A stretch of DNA of 64,000 bases from Nematostella vectensis. Its lineage: Eukaryota > Cnidaria > Anthozoa > Actiniaria > Edwardsiidae. This document shows positions 1-12,772 of this stretch, in pieces. The position numbers and the translations under genes were made by a program. Each line of letters begins with the position of its first letter. Within the stretch, counting starts at the first letter, position 1. The notes below the pieces were generated by a model. That model saw nothing but the letters and a program-made list of their open reading frames with translations, was not told the DNA's origin and did no database searches. The stretch covers positions 6,806,001 through 6,870,000 of the forward strand of contig NC_064034.1 of NCBI RefSeq assembly GCF_932526225.1, in the 5' to 3' direction.

Positions 1-171
1 TGACTCCCCCTGTGCCCGTTGACTCCCCCTGTGCCCCTTGACTCCCCCTGTGCCCCTTGACTCCCCCTGTGCCCCTTGACTCCCCCTGTGCCCCTTGACT
101 CCCCCTGTGCCCCTTGACCCCCCTGTGCCCCTTGACTCCCCTGTGCCCCTTGACTCCCCCTGTGCCACTTG
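1..171. repeat. 19-bp minisatellite, C-rich
   Basis: About nine tandem copies of a 19-bp unit of the form TTGACTCCCCCTGTGCCCC, with small losses near 115-135. It probably lies in an intron of the adhesion GPCR gene whose first visible exon starts at 407. The array runs off the left edge, so its true length is unknown. Confidence 0.95.
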
Positions 172-406
172 CCAAGACAAACAACGCCATGTGGGGGATC
201 TCTTGTTATATCTCAAATCATGTGACTGAACTGTTATAGACAGTTCTAATCATATAATAAAAAATACCAAAAAATAGAAGGTTATTTTAGGAGGTTTTTT
301 TTTACTTCACTTTAAAATGGTCCTTTCCTGTCCGTTTTGAAAAAGTTACTTGTGAAAACTCCAGTCTACTATATTACACATCTCACCATATTTTTCCGTC
401 CTCCAG

Positions 407-3400
407 TTCGACAGAGAAGAGATCATTAGGCGGATGGTGTGCTGAAGACAGTGATAGGGACCCCTACCTCCAGGTGGACCTGCTAAGAGTCCATACCATC
501 TCGGGGCTCGCGACACAGGGTGTGGCCGGGCACTTCGCGGCGTACGCCATGGAATACACAATTGAGTACAGCTATGATACATTCACGTGGTATGACGTCA
601 AAGAGAAAGGGGCCAGCAAGGTAAGAATAGATTAGCTTCTAAGGGGTTGGGGGTAGGGAAGTTTATACAGCTATGATATGATCATGTTGTATAAAGTCAA
701 AGAGAACGGAGTCACAAAGTAAGTTCTTCTAAGAAGGATGAGATTAGGTTAAAAAAAGTAGGTAGTGACCAGGGCCAGTGGCGACCAGGGCTGGTATAAG
801 AGGGATTTATTAGAAGAAAACTGTTATAGGAGTTAAAATGAAATTGGCTTTCAATCTTGGGTGCTTACTTTGAGCTATTCCCCTAAGTGGATCGTTGTAT
901 TTTCAAATGCAAACGGTAATTAGCGTAACATAATAACATGCATCTCCAAACTAACGCACGTTTGTTTCCTATCCAGGTATTCCCTGGCAATAGGAACAGT
1001 AACATCCCGAAGTCCGTCAAGTTCTCGAGGCCTTTGACCGCGCGCTCCATCAGGCTTCACATCAAGCGATGGTCCTCCAAGAAGTGTCTGCGCATGGAAC
1101 TATACGGCTGTGAACCGATCGAAGGTAAGAAGTGTCTGCGCATGGAACTGTACGGCTGTGAACCGATCGAAGGTAAGAAGTGTCTGCGCATGGAACTATA
1201 CGGCTGTGAACCGATCGAAGGTAAGAAGTGTCTGCGCATGGAACTGTACGGCTGTGAACCGATCGAAGGTAAGAAGTGTCTGCGCATGGAACTGTACGGC
1301 TGTGAACCGATCGAAGGTAAGAAGTGTCTGCGCATGGAACGGCTGTGAACCTATCGAAGGTAAGAAGTGTCTGCGCATGGAACTGTACAGCTGTGAACCG
1401 ATCGAAGGTAAGAAGTGTCTGCGCATGGAACTATACGGCTGTGAACCGATCGAAGGTAAGAAGTGTCTGCGCATGAAACTGTACGGCTGTGAACCAATCG
1501 AAGGTAAGAAGTGTCTGCGCATGAAACTGTACGGCTGTGAACAGATCGAAGGTACCCTGACACAAGCAGTGGCGACGGGCAAGCGGCGGTCGTCATGAGT
1601 CCGGGGCCCCTTCACGTGTACCACATCCCTTCCCTATATGCTTGAAGATACAGTGATTGTATGAAAGACATACTCTAACGTGTTTGTTTTTGTTTATAAG
1701 ATTGTGAAACGCCTGTTGGTATGGAAAATCGTGTAATCCCGGATGATCACGTGACCGCCTCGTCACACTGGAACAACCACGAGGCTTCCAACGCAAGGCT
1801 CAAGAACGAGGCTGGCTTTCTCAACGGCACGTTCCGATGGGGGGGATGGTGCACTGATAATCTAGACAAGCATCAGTACATACAGGTCAGCTCAGGGCAG
1901 CACGCGATTAAGCACGTGACTAAGCACGTGACTAGGCATATAATCGTAGTTCGTGATGTACACCCTTAAAATAATACTCTTTGAATTTTCGGCCTGTATT
2001 TACCCGGATCGTAATATCATTGTTTACAAATCATCATTGTCTTCTATTTTAGGATGACCTTCGTCATATACTCGTGCTCGTGTACCAATCAGAATCATTT
2101 CTTTATCCTTTGGTTAATCTTGGTCACGTGAGTCCTGTAGACCAATCACCACCATTTCCTCTTCCTTAGGTTGATCTTGGCCACGTGAGGGCCGTGTCTG
2201 CTATCGCTACTCAGGGCTACATGCGGGACAACTTCGTCAAGCAGTACCGGATGAACTACAGTATAGACGGCCAGGAATGGAAACCTTACGTACGAGACGG
2301 CGGTAGCAAGGTCAGCAACTTACACGATACTCACAAAGGGCAAGCATCTGCATTGCTACATTCCTCCTCTTGTTTCCAGGACAATATTCTCAATGTTTGC
2401 TGTATATCCTCGATATTATGTTAGCATGAGTAATGATCCGTTTTCTAGATAATGGGGGTCCTGTGGGCATTTGCAGGCGTCCTTTAGCTTTTCAAACGTT
2501 TTTCAAGATTACCGCATTCCAATCTATAATAAACAGTATGTTCTATTAAATTTCATTTACCCCGAAGAGTCTTGAATCTCTTGCCTCTCCGAGAATGACC
2601 CTACAGATAATTGTGATTTGAATGTTGTTGTTTCAACAGATTTTCCTGGCGAACTGGGATAACGACACGATCCGTCTTAACACGTTCACGCGTATCTTTG
2701 CACGCTTCATACGGCTCAATCCGATCCAGTGGAATTCGTTCGGTTATGTGTGCATGCGCATTGAGATCTACGAGTGCCTGCCAACGAGAGGTACAATCAC
2801 GACCTAAGGACCAGAAATGTGTCTAGTCTAGTGTCTGTTATATATTGATTAAAGCAGCAAAGACATCAGAAAGTGTTCATGTTTCGACTATTTAAAGGGG
2901 CCCGTTCACCCTCCTTAGCGTGCATTGCGAAAATCAAAGCTTTTCTAAACGCACTTTTATGACCTTTTTTAACTTCTTTAAAATTAGGCTGTTATTGAGC
3001 AGGAATATGTATATTATTTGGTAAATGTTTTTCATTCCTTTGAGAGCAATGCACCACGGATACCGTAAGATGGACCCTTTAACAACTCGATATATTGTTT
3101 GAGCGAATATGAATGAGTGAGGATAAAGCGAGAAATGCGCAACAAGCTATGAGTCCTACAGTCTTACAAACCACACCAACTTCTGCGAATTATCCAAATT
3201 TCCACTTACGTTACTTTGGTTCATATTGGATTTGATGCGGCAAAGTATTGTACTTTTAGTGACGTGATGATTTATTTTAAGCATTTTGAATATTCCAAAA
3301 GTCATGTGATAACGCTTGTGTTACTGGCTATACTTATTAACTTCAACTATTTTCCAGTAGCCAATTTGTCCACCAGTAGCTCGAGTTGTTAATTAATTTC

Positions 3401-6400
3401 GATTAATTTCCAGGAAGCGTACCAGACGTCTCTCCTCCCGGCGCCACTTTTAAAGTGAACCGAACCAGCGACCTCAATCTCACCTGTCAGGTCAGCGGTC
3501 AGCAGGGCGCTATGTCCACGTGGCTTAAGAACGGCATCCCATTGGCTGCTCCCTATCTATCCTCGAGCTCGCAACTAGCCCCAGTCCTCCCAGACGTTAC
3601 GGTCAATACGCAGAACTTCGGCAACGGGACGACACTGAGTCACTTGAGCCTGCGAAATATCAAATACCGGGACAGTGGTTCAGTGATTTCGTGCACGGCT
3701 GGGTACCCGGATGTGGCGATAAATACGTCTCGAAATGTGCACGTGTTCGTGATTGGTGAGTTTTAGTTAGTAAGAAAGAGATTTATGATTACTTTTCAGG
3801 TGGCATGTCGGGGTACCAAGTACCAACAGGAGTACTATACTTAAAATACGAAACATCTAAAGTTAATGACTGAAGTGAAATAAATCTGGCATCTCGAATG
3901 TCGAGGAGTCCACACTGGAGGGCAAGCATTCTTAGGAAAATACTCAATCTTCTGCCTCTAACTGCAAGGGAAAATACTTTTTTATGACCCCTCCGATAGT
4001 AAAGATATATCCAGAAAAAATAGTAACGTCACGGTTAAATCTGTCTGTTTATTTTTTTAATATTTTCCAGTATTTTTTTTTTCTCTTTGGGCATGAAAAA
4101 AAAAAAAACTCGTGACAAAGACATTTTAACCATGCTACTCGATAAGTGTAGATTGTTCAATTTTCTACGCTTCTTTGGGTACCAGCAGCGTTTTGTTATT
4201 ATCTTTGTCCAGTATCTAAGCGTGAAACAAGCTGTATATAAGGTATAATTTTGAATACCTTTGTCAGGGATCCTTGTATTTCTTCTGCAAGCTGTGCTTC
4301 TCATTTCCATGGCGGTGCTGCCCTAGAACCGTCTCTATCTCATTCCAAGCCCTTATTGCAATAACATCACTCCGACAAAGCATTCGAAAGTGTTCCACGG
4401 AAAGTGGCCTTTAAGGTATTACGTGACGTCTAGGCCGGCAGAAACCGTCACGTATCTGTCACGCGTGAAAAATGATACATATAGCGTCAGATCATCACAT
4501 ATCCACCCAAATGCTCGTGCTTCCGGTTCTATTTTATTTTGACGTCAACTGCGGTTTTCGTTTGTTATCGCGCGCAAAGTGAGTACTAGGTCATTTCCGA
4601 GGTCGCATTGTATAGCGATTTGTAGAAAAAAAAGACGGTACATTATTGAGTTACAATAACAAATGCAGTTATTTTTAGTCACCGTGCTTACAAAGTTGTT
4701 TATTCTAATAACGTTGTGTCATATTAAATAAAAACTTGCTTCATCCTTTTCTTCTTTGTGATACATGTGTCTTAAATCGCTTATTTTTTGGAACTCGATA
4801 ACATTGATGTTATCAATTCTTTCAGAATAATACATGTTTGTTGTAAAAACTTCAAAGTAGAGTGAAATACCTAAAACTCGATCTCGGATAACGTCTCTCC
4901 CCGCTTCAATGTTTTAGCTTCCATTTCAAATTTCATTATTCAGACAGGCAACTAGATAAGAGCTCCGATGAAATAATATTTTCATTGTAAACTTAGCCGT
5001 CTGTTAGAGTAACTATTTTTCGTTTCTTTTGCAGCCCCACGCCCAATGATCAAGATCTCCAACATCAAATCGCGATCAGTTCTTATCGATATTATTGACC
5101 AGTCAGCAACAGAAACCATGAAATATTTCATTCGCTTCCGCGCCATCGAGCAAACGACCAACGGCTGGACTAGAGTAGAGCGCATGCGTGCACCAGCACG
5201 AGTCTCTTTGGGAAGGGACATTTTCACGATGGTGCTTGACGAGCTGGTCCCTTATACGACGTATATCAGCGAGGTGGCACCGTTTTACCGAAATGACGAC
5301 ACGGGGCCGTATAGCGAACCTATAGTGTTCACGACTGACGAGGATGGTGAGTTATTGCGTCAGTGAACACAGCAACCGCCTTACCTAACCGCCTACCAAC
5401 GACAACTTCCCGACCAAATAAAGCTTTTTTTAGAATTTTCTTCACGAGTTCTTTTGATTTGAATACCTAGTCAACTTATTTCTTATTTTAATAATTGTTA
5501 TTCCCCAGTATCCTTCACGTTATCCAGTTAACAATGAATTTTCATATTCATCATTTCCGAAGAGTGTTTGTAGAGTGAAAAAAAGGCACCAAGCAAATAC
5601 ACATGTAGTAACTTTCTTTCCTTTTATCCCCAGTCCCTAGCGGTCCTCCCCGTGACGTCATCATAGAGCCACTGAAGCAAGGGTCAATCCGGGTCTCATG
5701 GTCCGTCCCAGACCTCGAGCATCGTAACGGCCGGATCGTGAAATACGAGGTTCAGTACGCCCTGAAGGGCTCGGCCGTGCTCAAGACATCACTCACACAG
5801 CAGCTACAGAAAGAGATCAACGGACTTGACCCCAAGGGGAAGTACAAGGTCTCCGTACGTGCCCATACCCGCAAAGGACCTGGGCCATACAGCCAAAGTA
5901 CACTTTTTGATGGTGTCCATGGTGAGTTGTTATAGGAACTATGTTATTTTTTGTGCTTTGGTCTCCGTGCATTAGACCTTCCTGAATAGCTGACGCATCT
6001 GAGCCCTCTTCTGGGGTTCAATTTGCGATCTATAAACTATAGCGTAGACAGGTTTTGTGGGAGGGAGTCGAATCTTTTTGTGAAGGCCTGAAAATTTCCC
6101 AGATCGTAATGACATGCGAACTGTACGTGGACAAATGAATAAAGTCTATATAAAGTGCCATTCTCTTTCCTCAGCATGGAAACCAAAATCCGAGACGACC
6201 AAGCGACTGGAGCAGCTCTCGAAGGTCACCGTAACCGATGTGAATGCCGGGAAGGTGACTGCGGAAGTGAAAAACATCACTGCAAAAAAGGACTCTCTAA
6301 AGGAGGAAGACATTTTGCTCACCTCTTACATCCTTAAAAAGGTTGTGCTGACCAACACGAGCTCAGAGACCGTAGGCAACAGCTTGCTCACCACGCTAAG

Positions 6401-9400
6401 TAACGTGATGGACGTGGATAGTGACGTGTTGCGCAGAACGCAAGAAAAATACAACACTTCCGCCAGGTACACAGCGCGCGTTGCTTGAAAGGAATACCTA
6501 ATGCTAGCCTCTGTCCTAAAAAAAAAAACAGTCAAGTTCTCTACTGATAGTGAGGCGAACGTTGATGATGTCATGTTATGGGCGCGTAAAACGATTGTTT
6601 GGTTGCCCAGGCCATGCGTGACAGGGCCCTGAATATCTTCCGGGTTAGCGATTTGAAATTTGTTACCGTTGTTGTTATTAATTTTGTTTTTGTTGACAAG
6701 TGAAATTGCATTTTGGCGAGATTCTTAGAGCTAGTCTTTTCTCCAAGGATATTAACCTAATTATTTCGATAACACAGGTTTGTAGAAGTCCTGGAGGTGT
6801 ACATCGACAAAGGCGGCAAGTTCAGTATAGACACCCCAAACATTGCCGTCCACACACAAAAGATCAAATCCTCCTTTCATGGCATCCACACCACAGTTAC
6901 GACTACAGACAACAAGATCAACATCACCACTAGCACCGGGACCACTCCCGGGGCACGGGATCCCCAGGTCCAGATCGATATGCCTTCTTCCATGTTCCCC
7001 AACAACGACACAAGCAACGAGACAGTGATCTTCGTGTACTACAAGAACTCCAAGCTGTTCAAGCCGAACTTCCGAATACTAGAGGTGTGTCGCGATGGCT
7101 TTACGAGTCGGGAGCGACGGTTCTTCGACGGAGACACGTTGTCTGTCGAGAGGGTAGAGAGGGATATTATTACCGAGAGTAGCCCGGTGATCGCGGCTAG
7201 CCTGAAGGGACGGCACGTGGCGAGTCTGAGTAAACCAGTCACTATCACATTCAAGATGCCGCCTGATATGGTGAGATATTGAACAAAATGTATGCAAAAA
7301 GACATGCTTACACGGGACACTCTACACATACGCTGCGAGTAACGTTTTAAGATGTTTTGTTTTTATAAAAATAGACGGCGGGATATGGTGCGCCAATAGG
7401 CTGCGAGGACAAGGCTGTGTATTTATGTATTTTCTACGCTTTGTTTCTGATTCTTATAGATTCTAGATAACAACTCGACAAAATGCCGTTGGTGGGACTT
7501 TAACGCAAATGGTGAGTAACTCAAATCAAACTCGGAATTCGTTTGCTTGGATTGATCACGAAGCTATGGAGTACCCCTGAACGAAGGGAAAGTGGTTGTG
7601 CTTATAGATTTAGCGAAAGGCTTTACATCTCAGGAATATTTCATACGGCTAACCGTATGGGATATAATTTTTTCACGGGTTTGGCTTACCGTCTTTCCTA
7701 TCGCCCTTGGACCATGCGGTCCTTTGCATCGTGACTGTTTCACTGTCTCACTGTGTTTTTACGTCTGTTCTAGGCGGTATGGGTGACTGGAGCGCCGAGG
7801 GGTGTCAGCTAGAGGGAATCTATAATCATACAGTCGTCTGTCAATGTGATCACATGACTAATTTCGCTGCCTTAGTGGTAAGTGTCCACCTCTTCTTTGG
7901 CGCCATCTTCCATCATTTGCTATTCCCTTGGATACGGTTTCTATTCCAGAGATTTCTAGACAAACATGTCTTCGCTGTAACGGAGGCATTGCTGCGCGAT
8001 TCGTGACCTCCCAATATTAATCAAGAGATTTCCATTATATTGTTCCACATATTATTATATACTGCCGTATTTAATCGGGTTCTTTGTTTCTCAGAACTAG
8101 TACGGTCCGTCGACAAAGTCTTGCACTTTCATTGATTATCTTGCGACTTGCCCCCTAGTTGTGTTCTTAGAACGTGATCTGTTCATTTCGACAGTGCATG
8201 AAAGCGTCTCAAGCTTTCCGTGAAAACTCATTGCCATTTGATTGATCTTTTTCCTCATTTGCTACTTCCTTTGCTCTCAGGACGTGTATGGACCATCGAC
8301 AAAGCCTTGTGGTGCGCACGAGCTGGCTCTCTCGTTGATCGCGTACGTCGGCTGCGGACTCTCAATACTAGGACTCGCTCTCACCATCTTCACCTACGCG
8401 TTTTTCCAGTAAGTAAAAATATCTCGCAAGAGACTGTTATCTTTGCACAGTACTTGCTTTCGCCAGTATCGCGCAGCTGCTATTACTTATAGCTAGTAGT
8501 AGCACGCGCCACTAGTATCCTGGATCCCAACTTATTGAAATTAGTTGCTGGTTTTCGCTCTAGTTTCGAAGATTCACGATTTCCTCCCTCTGCAAAAACT
8601 ACAATTTTACATTTGGCGAACTTGCGTAGTGCGCATTTAATGCTCAACCCGACCACGTTGTATTTGCGCCATCATAGTCTAGCATCCTAGCTATAATGAA
8701 TTATTAAATGGCATTTTTTATATCGTGATTATAAGTCTTGTTGACTAGAATTGGTAAGGATTTTTTTTCCTTTTTAAAAAAAAATCTGAATTCATAGGAT
8801 TGTGTTAAAATTCTTTGCTCGTTTCTCTCAGAAAACTACGTAAAGAAATCGCGGCCAAGATCCTACTCCACCTGTGCTCGTCCCTGCTGTGTGTCCTCAT
8901 AGTGTTTACTGCTGGTGTGGATCGTGCGGGCTCGTCTAACCTGTCGTGTCAGGTCGTTGCCGTGCTTATTCACTACTTCCTTCTGGTCGCGTTCATGTGG
9001 ATGTTGATAGAGGCGTACTTTATGTACCTCGCCTTCGTCAAGGTGTGGCGCGACCACGGCGACTATGTCATGTGGAAATGCGCGGCCATTGGATGGGGTG
9101 AGTAGAAGTGCAGTATGAGATCAAAACGCTAAGGAGTAGTCACATACATGAATAACCCGTTAATACAACCTGAAGAAACCTCAGTAAAGGGCCGTTTATT
9201 GTGTGTTTAATAGGCGCCTTATTGTATTGAGTTATCCAACTCATCTAAGCTGCGCCATTCATAGCCCGAGTATCAGGCGATTTTATTTTTCAAAAGTCGG
9301 AGAGGAAAAATAAAACTACGCTTAACACAAATACTAGACGCGATGCCTGCCGCCTCTTTTCAGGTCGCTGTCGAAATGCATCGGCTGTCAAATTGTCCCA

Positions 9401-12400
9401 CATAAATGACTCGCATGGTAGCGCAATCAAATGCCCAAATCAAATCAAATCAAACAGTATTTATGTAAAGCAAAATTACAGTGGTGTTATATGCAAGGGT
9501 TTTAATTTCGACGAACCCCGGTGAGGTAACTTGTATTATGTTGTAAAATGATTGGAATGCTTAAAAAAAACTGATAAGGAAAGCGCAAAGATAGTTCACA
9601 GCGCATGAGATATACAGTTTACGTAATTTATATGACTGCAGATTCACACATCAGATCACCAAATTACTACAGGATATTCACATCACCAATTTACTAAATA
9701 GGGTTTTCCGTCTACATAGACAAACCTCTGCTTGAACACAAATTTCATTGATAAGCTCACTCGATCAACTCGCGGAAAGTACCGCAAAAAATCCCAAGAA
9801 TTCTTCGCTCTCACAGAAAAATTTCTTTTGAATATTCGGCGCCTGGTTCCTGGTATATTAAGAATTTGATAACTACTACTAATCAGCTTTAACGGCATCC
9901 ATATTTCAAACTGAACAATCACCCGCAATGACCGGCCTGGGCAAGACATTTGAACATGCTGATAAGGGCCAATCAGAGCACGCTTTTTTATAAGCATTGT
10001 TATCTAGCCAATCCCACCGAACATGAAAATTTTACAGTATTTGTATCAGGCCCTCTTTTTATCGCTTCCCGGTTTATACTTCATAGGGAACGATATAAGG
10101 GCCTGACACTCGGGCTACACCATTCAGGATGCTATGTTCCCGATGAGTATTATCATTAACTTGTTTTGACGCGAGTACTAAAGCTAGACCAACTTTGCTC
10201 TCAGGTCTTCCGGCAGCTGTTGTCGTGGCAACCATCGCCGTGGATAAAGAGAGTTATGGCGGTGAACACTAGTAAGTTCCTCACAATAACGTGACTATTG
10301 CGTGACTATAAGTTCCTCACAATAACGTGACTATTGCGTGACAACTAAGTCCTCACAATAATGTTACTATTGCGTGACGAGACAACGTGACGATGGTATG
10401 GCAAGGCGGTGAGACATGGCGCCGCTTGTTATATCTAGCGTGACAAAGTGAGATACTGTATGACATCACAAGGCATTGCTATTCCATTTGAGATGGTATA
10501 ACGCTTAGGCATGACGTGTCATAGCCCTGACACTGTTGTCTCTGATTCCTGTACAGCTGTCGACTGAAGGACTTGCCGTTCTTCGTGGCGTTCCTAGCGC
10601 CCGTGGTCACCATCGTGTTGGTCAATACCGTCATTTTCACCATCATCATGTACAAACTGAGCACGCGGCCCTTGCCGAGCTCCGCTGACAAGGATCGCGG
10701 GCACGAGGGCATGATTCAGCTACGTCGGGCCTTGGGGATCCTCATACTGGTTGGGCTGACTTGGATGTTCGGATTCTTCGCTATCAGTACCCTCCGTCTG
10801 GCGTTCACTTATCTGTTCGCCGTGTGTAACTGTCTTCAGGGATTCTCCATCTTTATGTTTTATTGCGTGACGCAACGGAATGTTCGAGAGTGCTGGTGGG
10901 CGCTAGTCACGTGTAACCTCAAGAGTTTACAGAAGAAGCACGTGTACACTGACTCGTACGATAGGCGAAGACTCTCGTCTGCCAGCAAGGCGCAGCACGA
11001 TGCCATGCGTGCACGCACCAATACGGCACTGACACAGGTAACGTCCCCTTAAAACCATCACTGCACTAGCACAGATAACGTCCCCTTTAACCATCACTGC
11101 ACTGAAACAGGTAACGTCCCCTTTAACCATCACTGCACTGACACAGGTAACGTCCCCTTAAAACCATCACTGCACTGACACAGGTAACGCCCAATTTAAA
11201 TATACAATACACTGACACAGGTAACGTCCCCTTTAAACCATCACTGCACTGACACAGGTAACGTCCCCTTTAAACCATCACTGCACTGACACAGGTAACG
11301 TCCCCCTTGAAACTATTACCGCACTTCCCGGGGCAACACTGCACTTACCCAAGTAAAGCACTCTTTACACCAATACGGCACTGACACAGGTAACGTCCCC
11401 TTTAACCCATCACTGCACTGACACAGGTAACGTCCCCTTCAAGCTATTACCGCACTGTACGGGCAACGTCCTCTTTAAGCCAACACTACACTGACACAAA
11501 GTAGCGTAATTTTAGAAAGTTGCCGGGGTTTTTTTCCGTCTGTTCGGGGAACTTGTCCATCATACGGGTAGATACAGAGTCTCACACACTTTTAAACTAA
11601 AAAAACACTATTTTGTATACAAACTCAAATGAGGACCCCGTCTTGTGCGCCTTGTTAATTACGTTTGGTTTTGTTCAGATCATGCAGATGCCGATGCGGG
11701 ACGTATATCGACCGGAAGAACCCATCCCGGAGAAGAGCAGTGAGAACCCCAATTACGAAGGCAGCCTAGGTGAAGAGCCCAACATGGCGGCCGACGTGAC
11801 GGTTTATATCGAGGCAGCGGACAACGGCAGCCACTACAGCATTAACCAAGATATCAGCAGGCAGGGCTCTATATCCGGGAGCTTTAACACCTCATTCAGG
11901 TCACGTGAGCCGAGCGGGTCACGTGGTACAGTAAATTCCGTTACGTCAACACCCAGGTTACAAGTTACGCGGTTTAAAAGCGGGAATTCCGTAGGCGCTC
12001 TAAGTATGGACGATCGAGTTCCTGCCGCACCTTATACTAAGAACACGCTAACACGTACTACTTCTCATCAGCCTGCGGTCTATAGGCCTCCTGAATCGCC
12101 GAGTTTTCTCAGGCGGACTAAGTCTGCCAGCTCGCTATGTAAGGATAACAGGTTTAGTACGGATAGTCTGATAAGTTTAGGGGCGTCCACTTCTTCCGAG
12201 TCGCTGAGCTCAGACACGCCCAGTACGCCATCAGGCCTTGTAGGCAAGAGACTGCTGAGGATATCGGATATGGATAGAGACAAATACGGTGAGTCGTATG
12301 CGGAATGTTGATGGTTTAATTCAAACCAATTCTATGTTCCCTTGAGACCAATTTTTGGTCGTCCCTACTCATACAACCCAAACTAGCCGATAACTTAATA

Positions 12401-12689
12401 AGTTTTTCTTTTTGCCTGTTAAACAGTTCGTCGTTTGTGTGGACAAAATTGATGTGCCTATGTATGTATTCGCTGATAAAATCAGCAGTGGTGATTAATG
12501 TCTTGTCACTTATCCTAATCGAGCCAAATTTCTTTTCCAGGTGAATTGATTGTGAGCCCTAATCGGGGCAGCGTGAGAGGAATTGTTGGACACGTCGAGA
12601 ACAAAGTTGACGAGTATGACGACCTAATCGAGAAGGAGCGAAAGCGATCCGTGTCACTTCCTGCACAAGCTTACAGTTACGTGACATGA
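407..12689 (+). CDS. adhesion G protein-coupled receptor with discoidin, Ig, FN3, GAIN/GPS and 7TM domains (5' partial)
   Basis: Eighteen phase-consistent exons: 407-620, 977-1124, 1701-1885, 2170-2310, 2640-2790, 3414-3755, 5035-5346, 5634-5921, 6175-6466, 6778-7270, 7460-7511, 7774-7877, 8281-8408, 8832-9097, 10205-10271, 10557-11037, 11679-12288, 12541-12689; about 1473 residues. Domain order: the end of one F5/8 type C (discoidin) domain, a second complete one, an Ig domain with C...W...C, two FN3 domains, a GAIN domain, a GPS and seven membrane segments. The GPS reads CRWWDF, then GDWSAEGC, then CQCDHMTNFAAL; cleavage of the HL/T type would fall at HM|T, leaving TNFAALV as tethered agonist. 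TM1 has the family-typical LSLIAYVGCGLSILGLAL; the TM7 tail has QRNVREC. The cytoplasmic tail is Ser-rich. Likely a cell-surface adhesion receptor; ligand unknown. The signal peptide and N-terminus lie upstream of the window. Several introns start or end with duplicated splice sites (separate entries). Confidence 0.93.
1077..1556 (+). repeat. 48-bp array built from a discoidin exon end plus its 5' splice site
   Basis: Ten copies of a 48-bp unit. Copy 1 is the genuine exon end, encoding KKCLRMELYGCEPIE and then G split by the GTAAG donor. Every copy repeats the 47 exonic bases followed by GT, and nearly all keep GGTAAGA. As 48 is a multiple of three, copies 1-5 stay open in frame through the donors. 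Copy 6 (near 1321-1367) lacks 5 bp and shifts the frame. The last copy ends in GGTACC instead of GGTAAG. The next real exon starts at 1701. Confidence 0.95.
2050..2195 (+). repeat. degenerate tandem copies of a 3' splice site and exon start
   Basis: The real acceptor is CTTCCTTAG|GTTGATCTTGGCCACGTGAG at 2161-2189. About 57 bp upstream the same block occurs as CCTTTGGTTAATCTTGGTCA, preceded by the same ACCAATCA spacer; its AG has become TG. A weaker third relative, TTTTAGGATGACCTTCGTCA, starts near 2047. Confidence 0.7.
8086..8310 (+). repeat. diverged copy of the TM1 exon acceptor and exon start, 186 bp upstream
   Basis: Sequence at 8086-8123 (TTTCTCAG, then a block containing CGTCGACAAAGTCTTG) matches the real acceptor and exon start at 8272-8309 (TGCTCTCAG, then a block containing CATCGACAAAGCCTTG). 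Identity over the first 28 exonic bases is roughly 75% by eye. The upstream copy still has a usable AG. Confidence 0.6.
10272..10382 (+). repeat. 36-bp repeat starting at the 5' splice site of the TM4-5 loop exon
   Basis: Three copies of a unit beginning TAAGTTCCTCACAATAACG and ending ATTGCGTGAC follow directly after the exon ending at 10271. Only the first copy has the GT donor; copies 2 and 3 read ATAAGTTC and CTAAGTCC. The unit starts at the donor rather than inside the exon. Confidence 0.85.
11024..11495 (+). repeat. 37-bp array carrying the 3' end of the 7TM exon and its 5' splice site
   Basis: About twelve copies of a 37-38-bp unit with the core CTGACACAG|GTAACGTCCCC. The first is the real exon end (…ACTGACACAG, encoding ALTQ) and donor at 11037/11038. 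A copy near 11370-11400 matches further into the exon (CACCAATACGGCACTGACAC), showing that the unit was copied from coding sequence. Most copies keep CAGGTAACG, a plausible donor; the next exon starts at 11679. Confidence 0.95.
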
Positions 12690-12772
12690 TCGGTGTCACT
12701 TCCGGCACAAGATTACAGTTACGTGACATGATCGGTGTCACTTCCATCACAAGCTTACAGTTACGTGACATA
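12651..12772 (+). repeat. 42-bp repeat of the receptor C-terminus and stop codon
   Basis: Three tandem 42-bp copies start at 12651, 12693 and 12735. Copy 1 encodes the last residues (VSLPAQAYSYVT) and the TGA at 12687. Copies 2 and 3 repeat this past the stop with a few substitutions and lie in the 3' UTR. The unit is a multiple of three and each full copy carries the stop. Confidence 0.93.
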
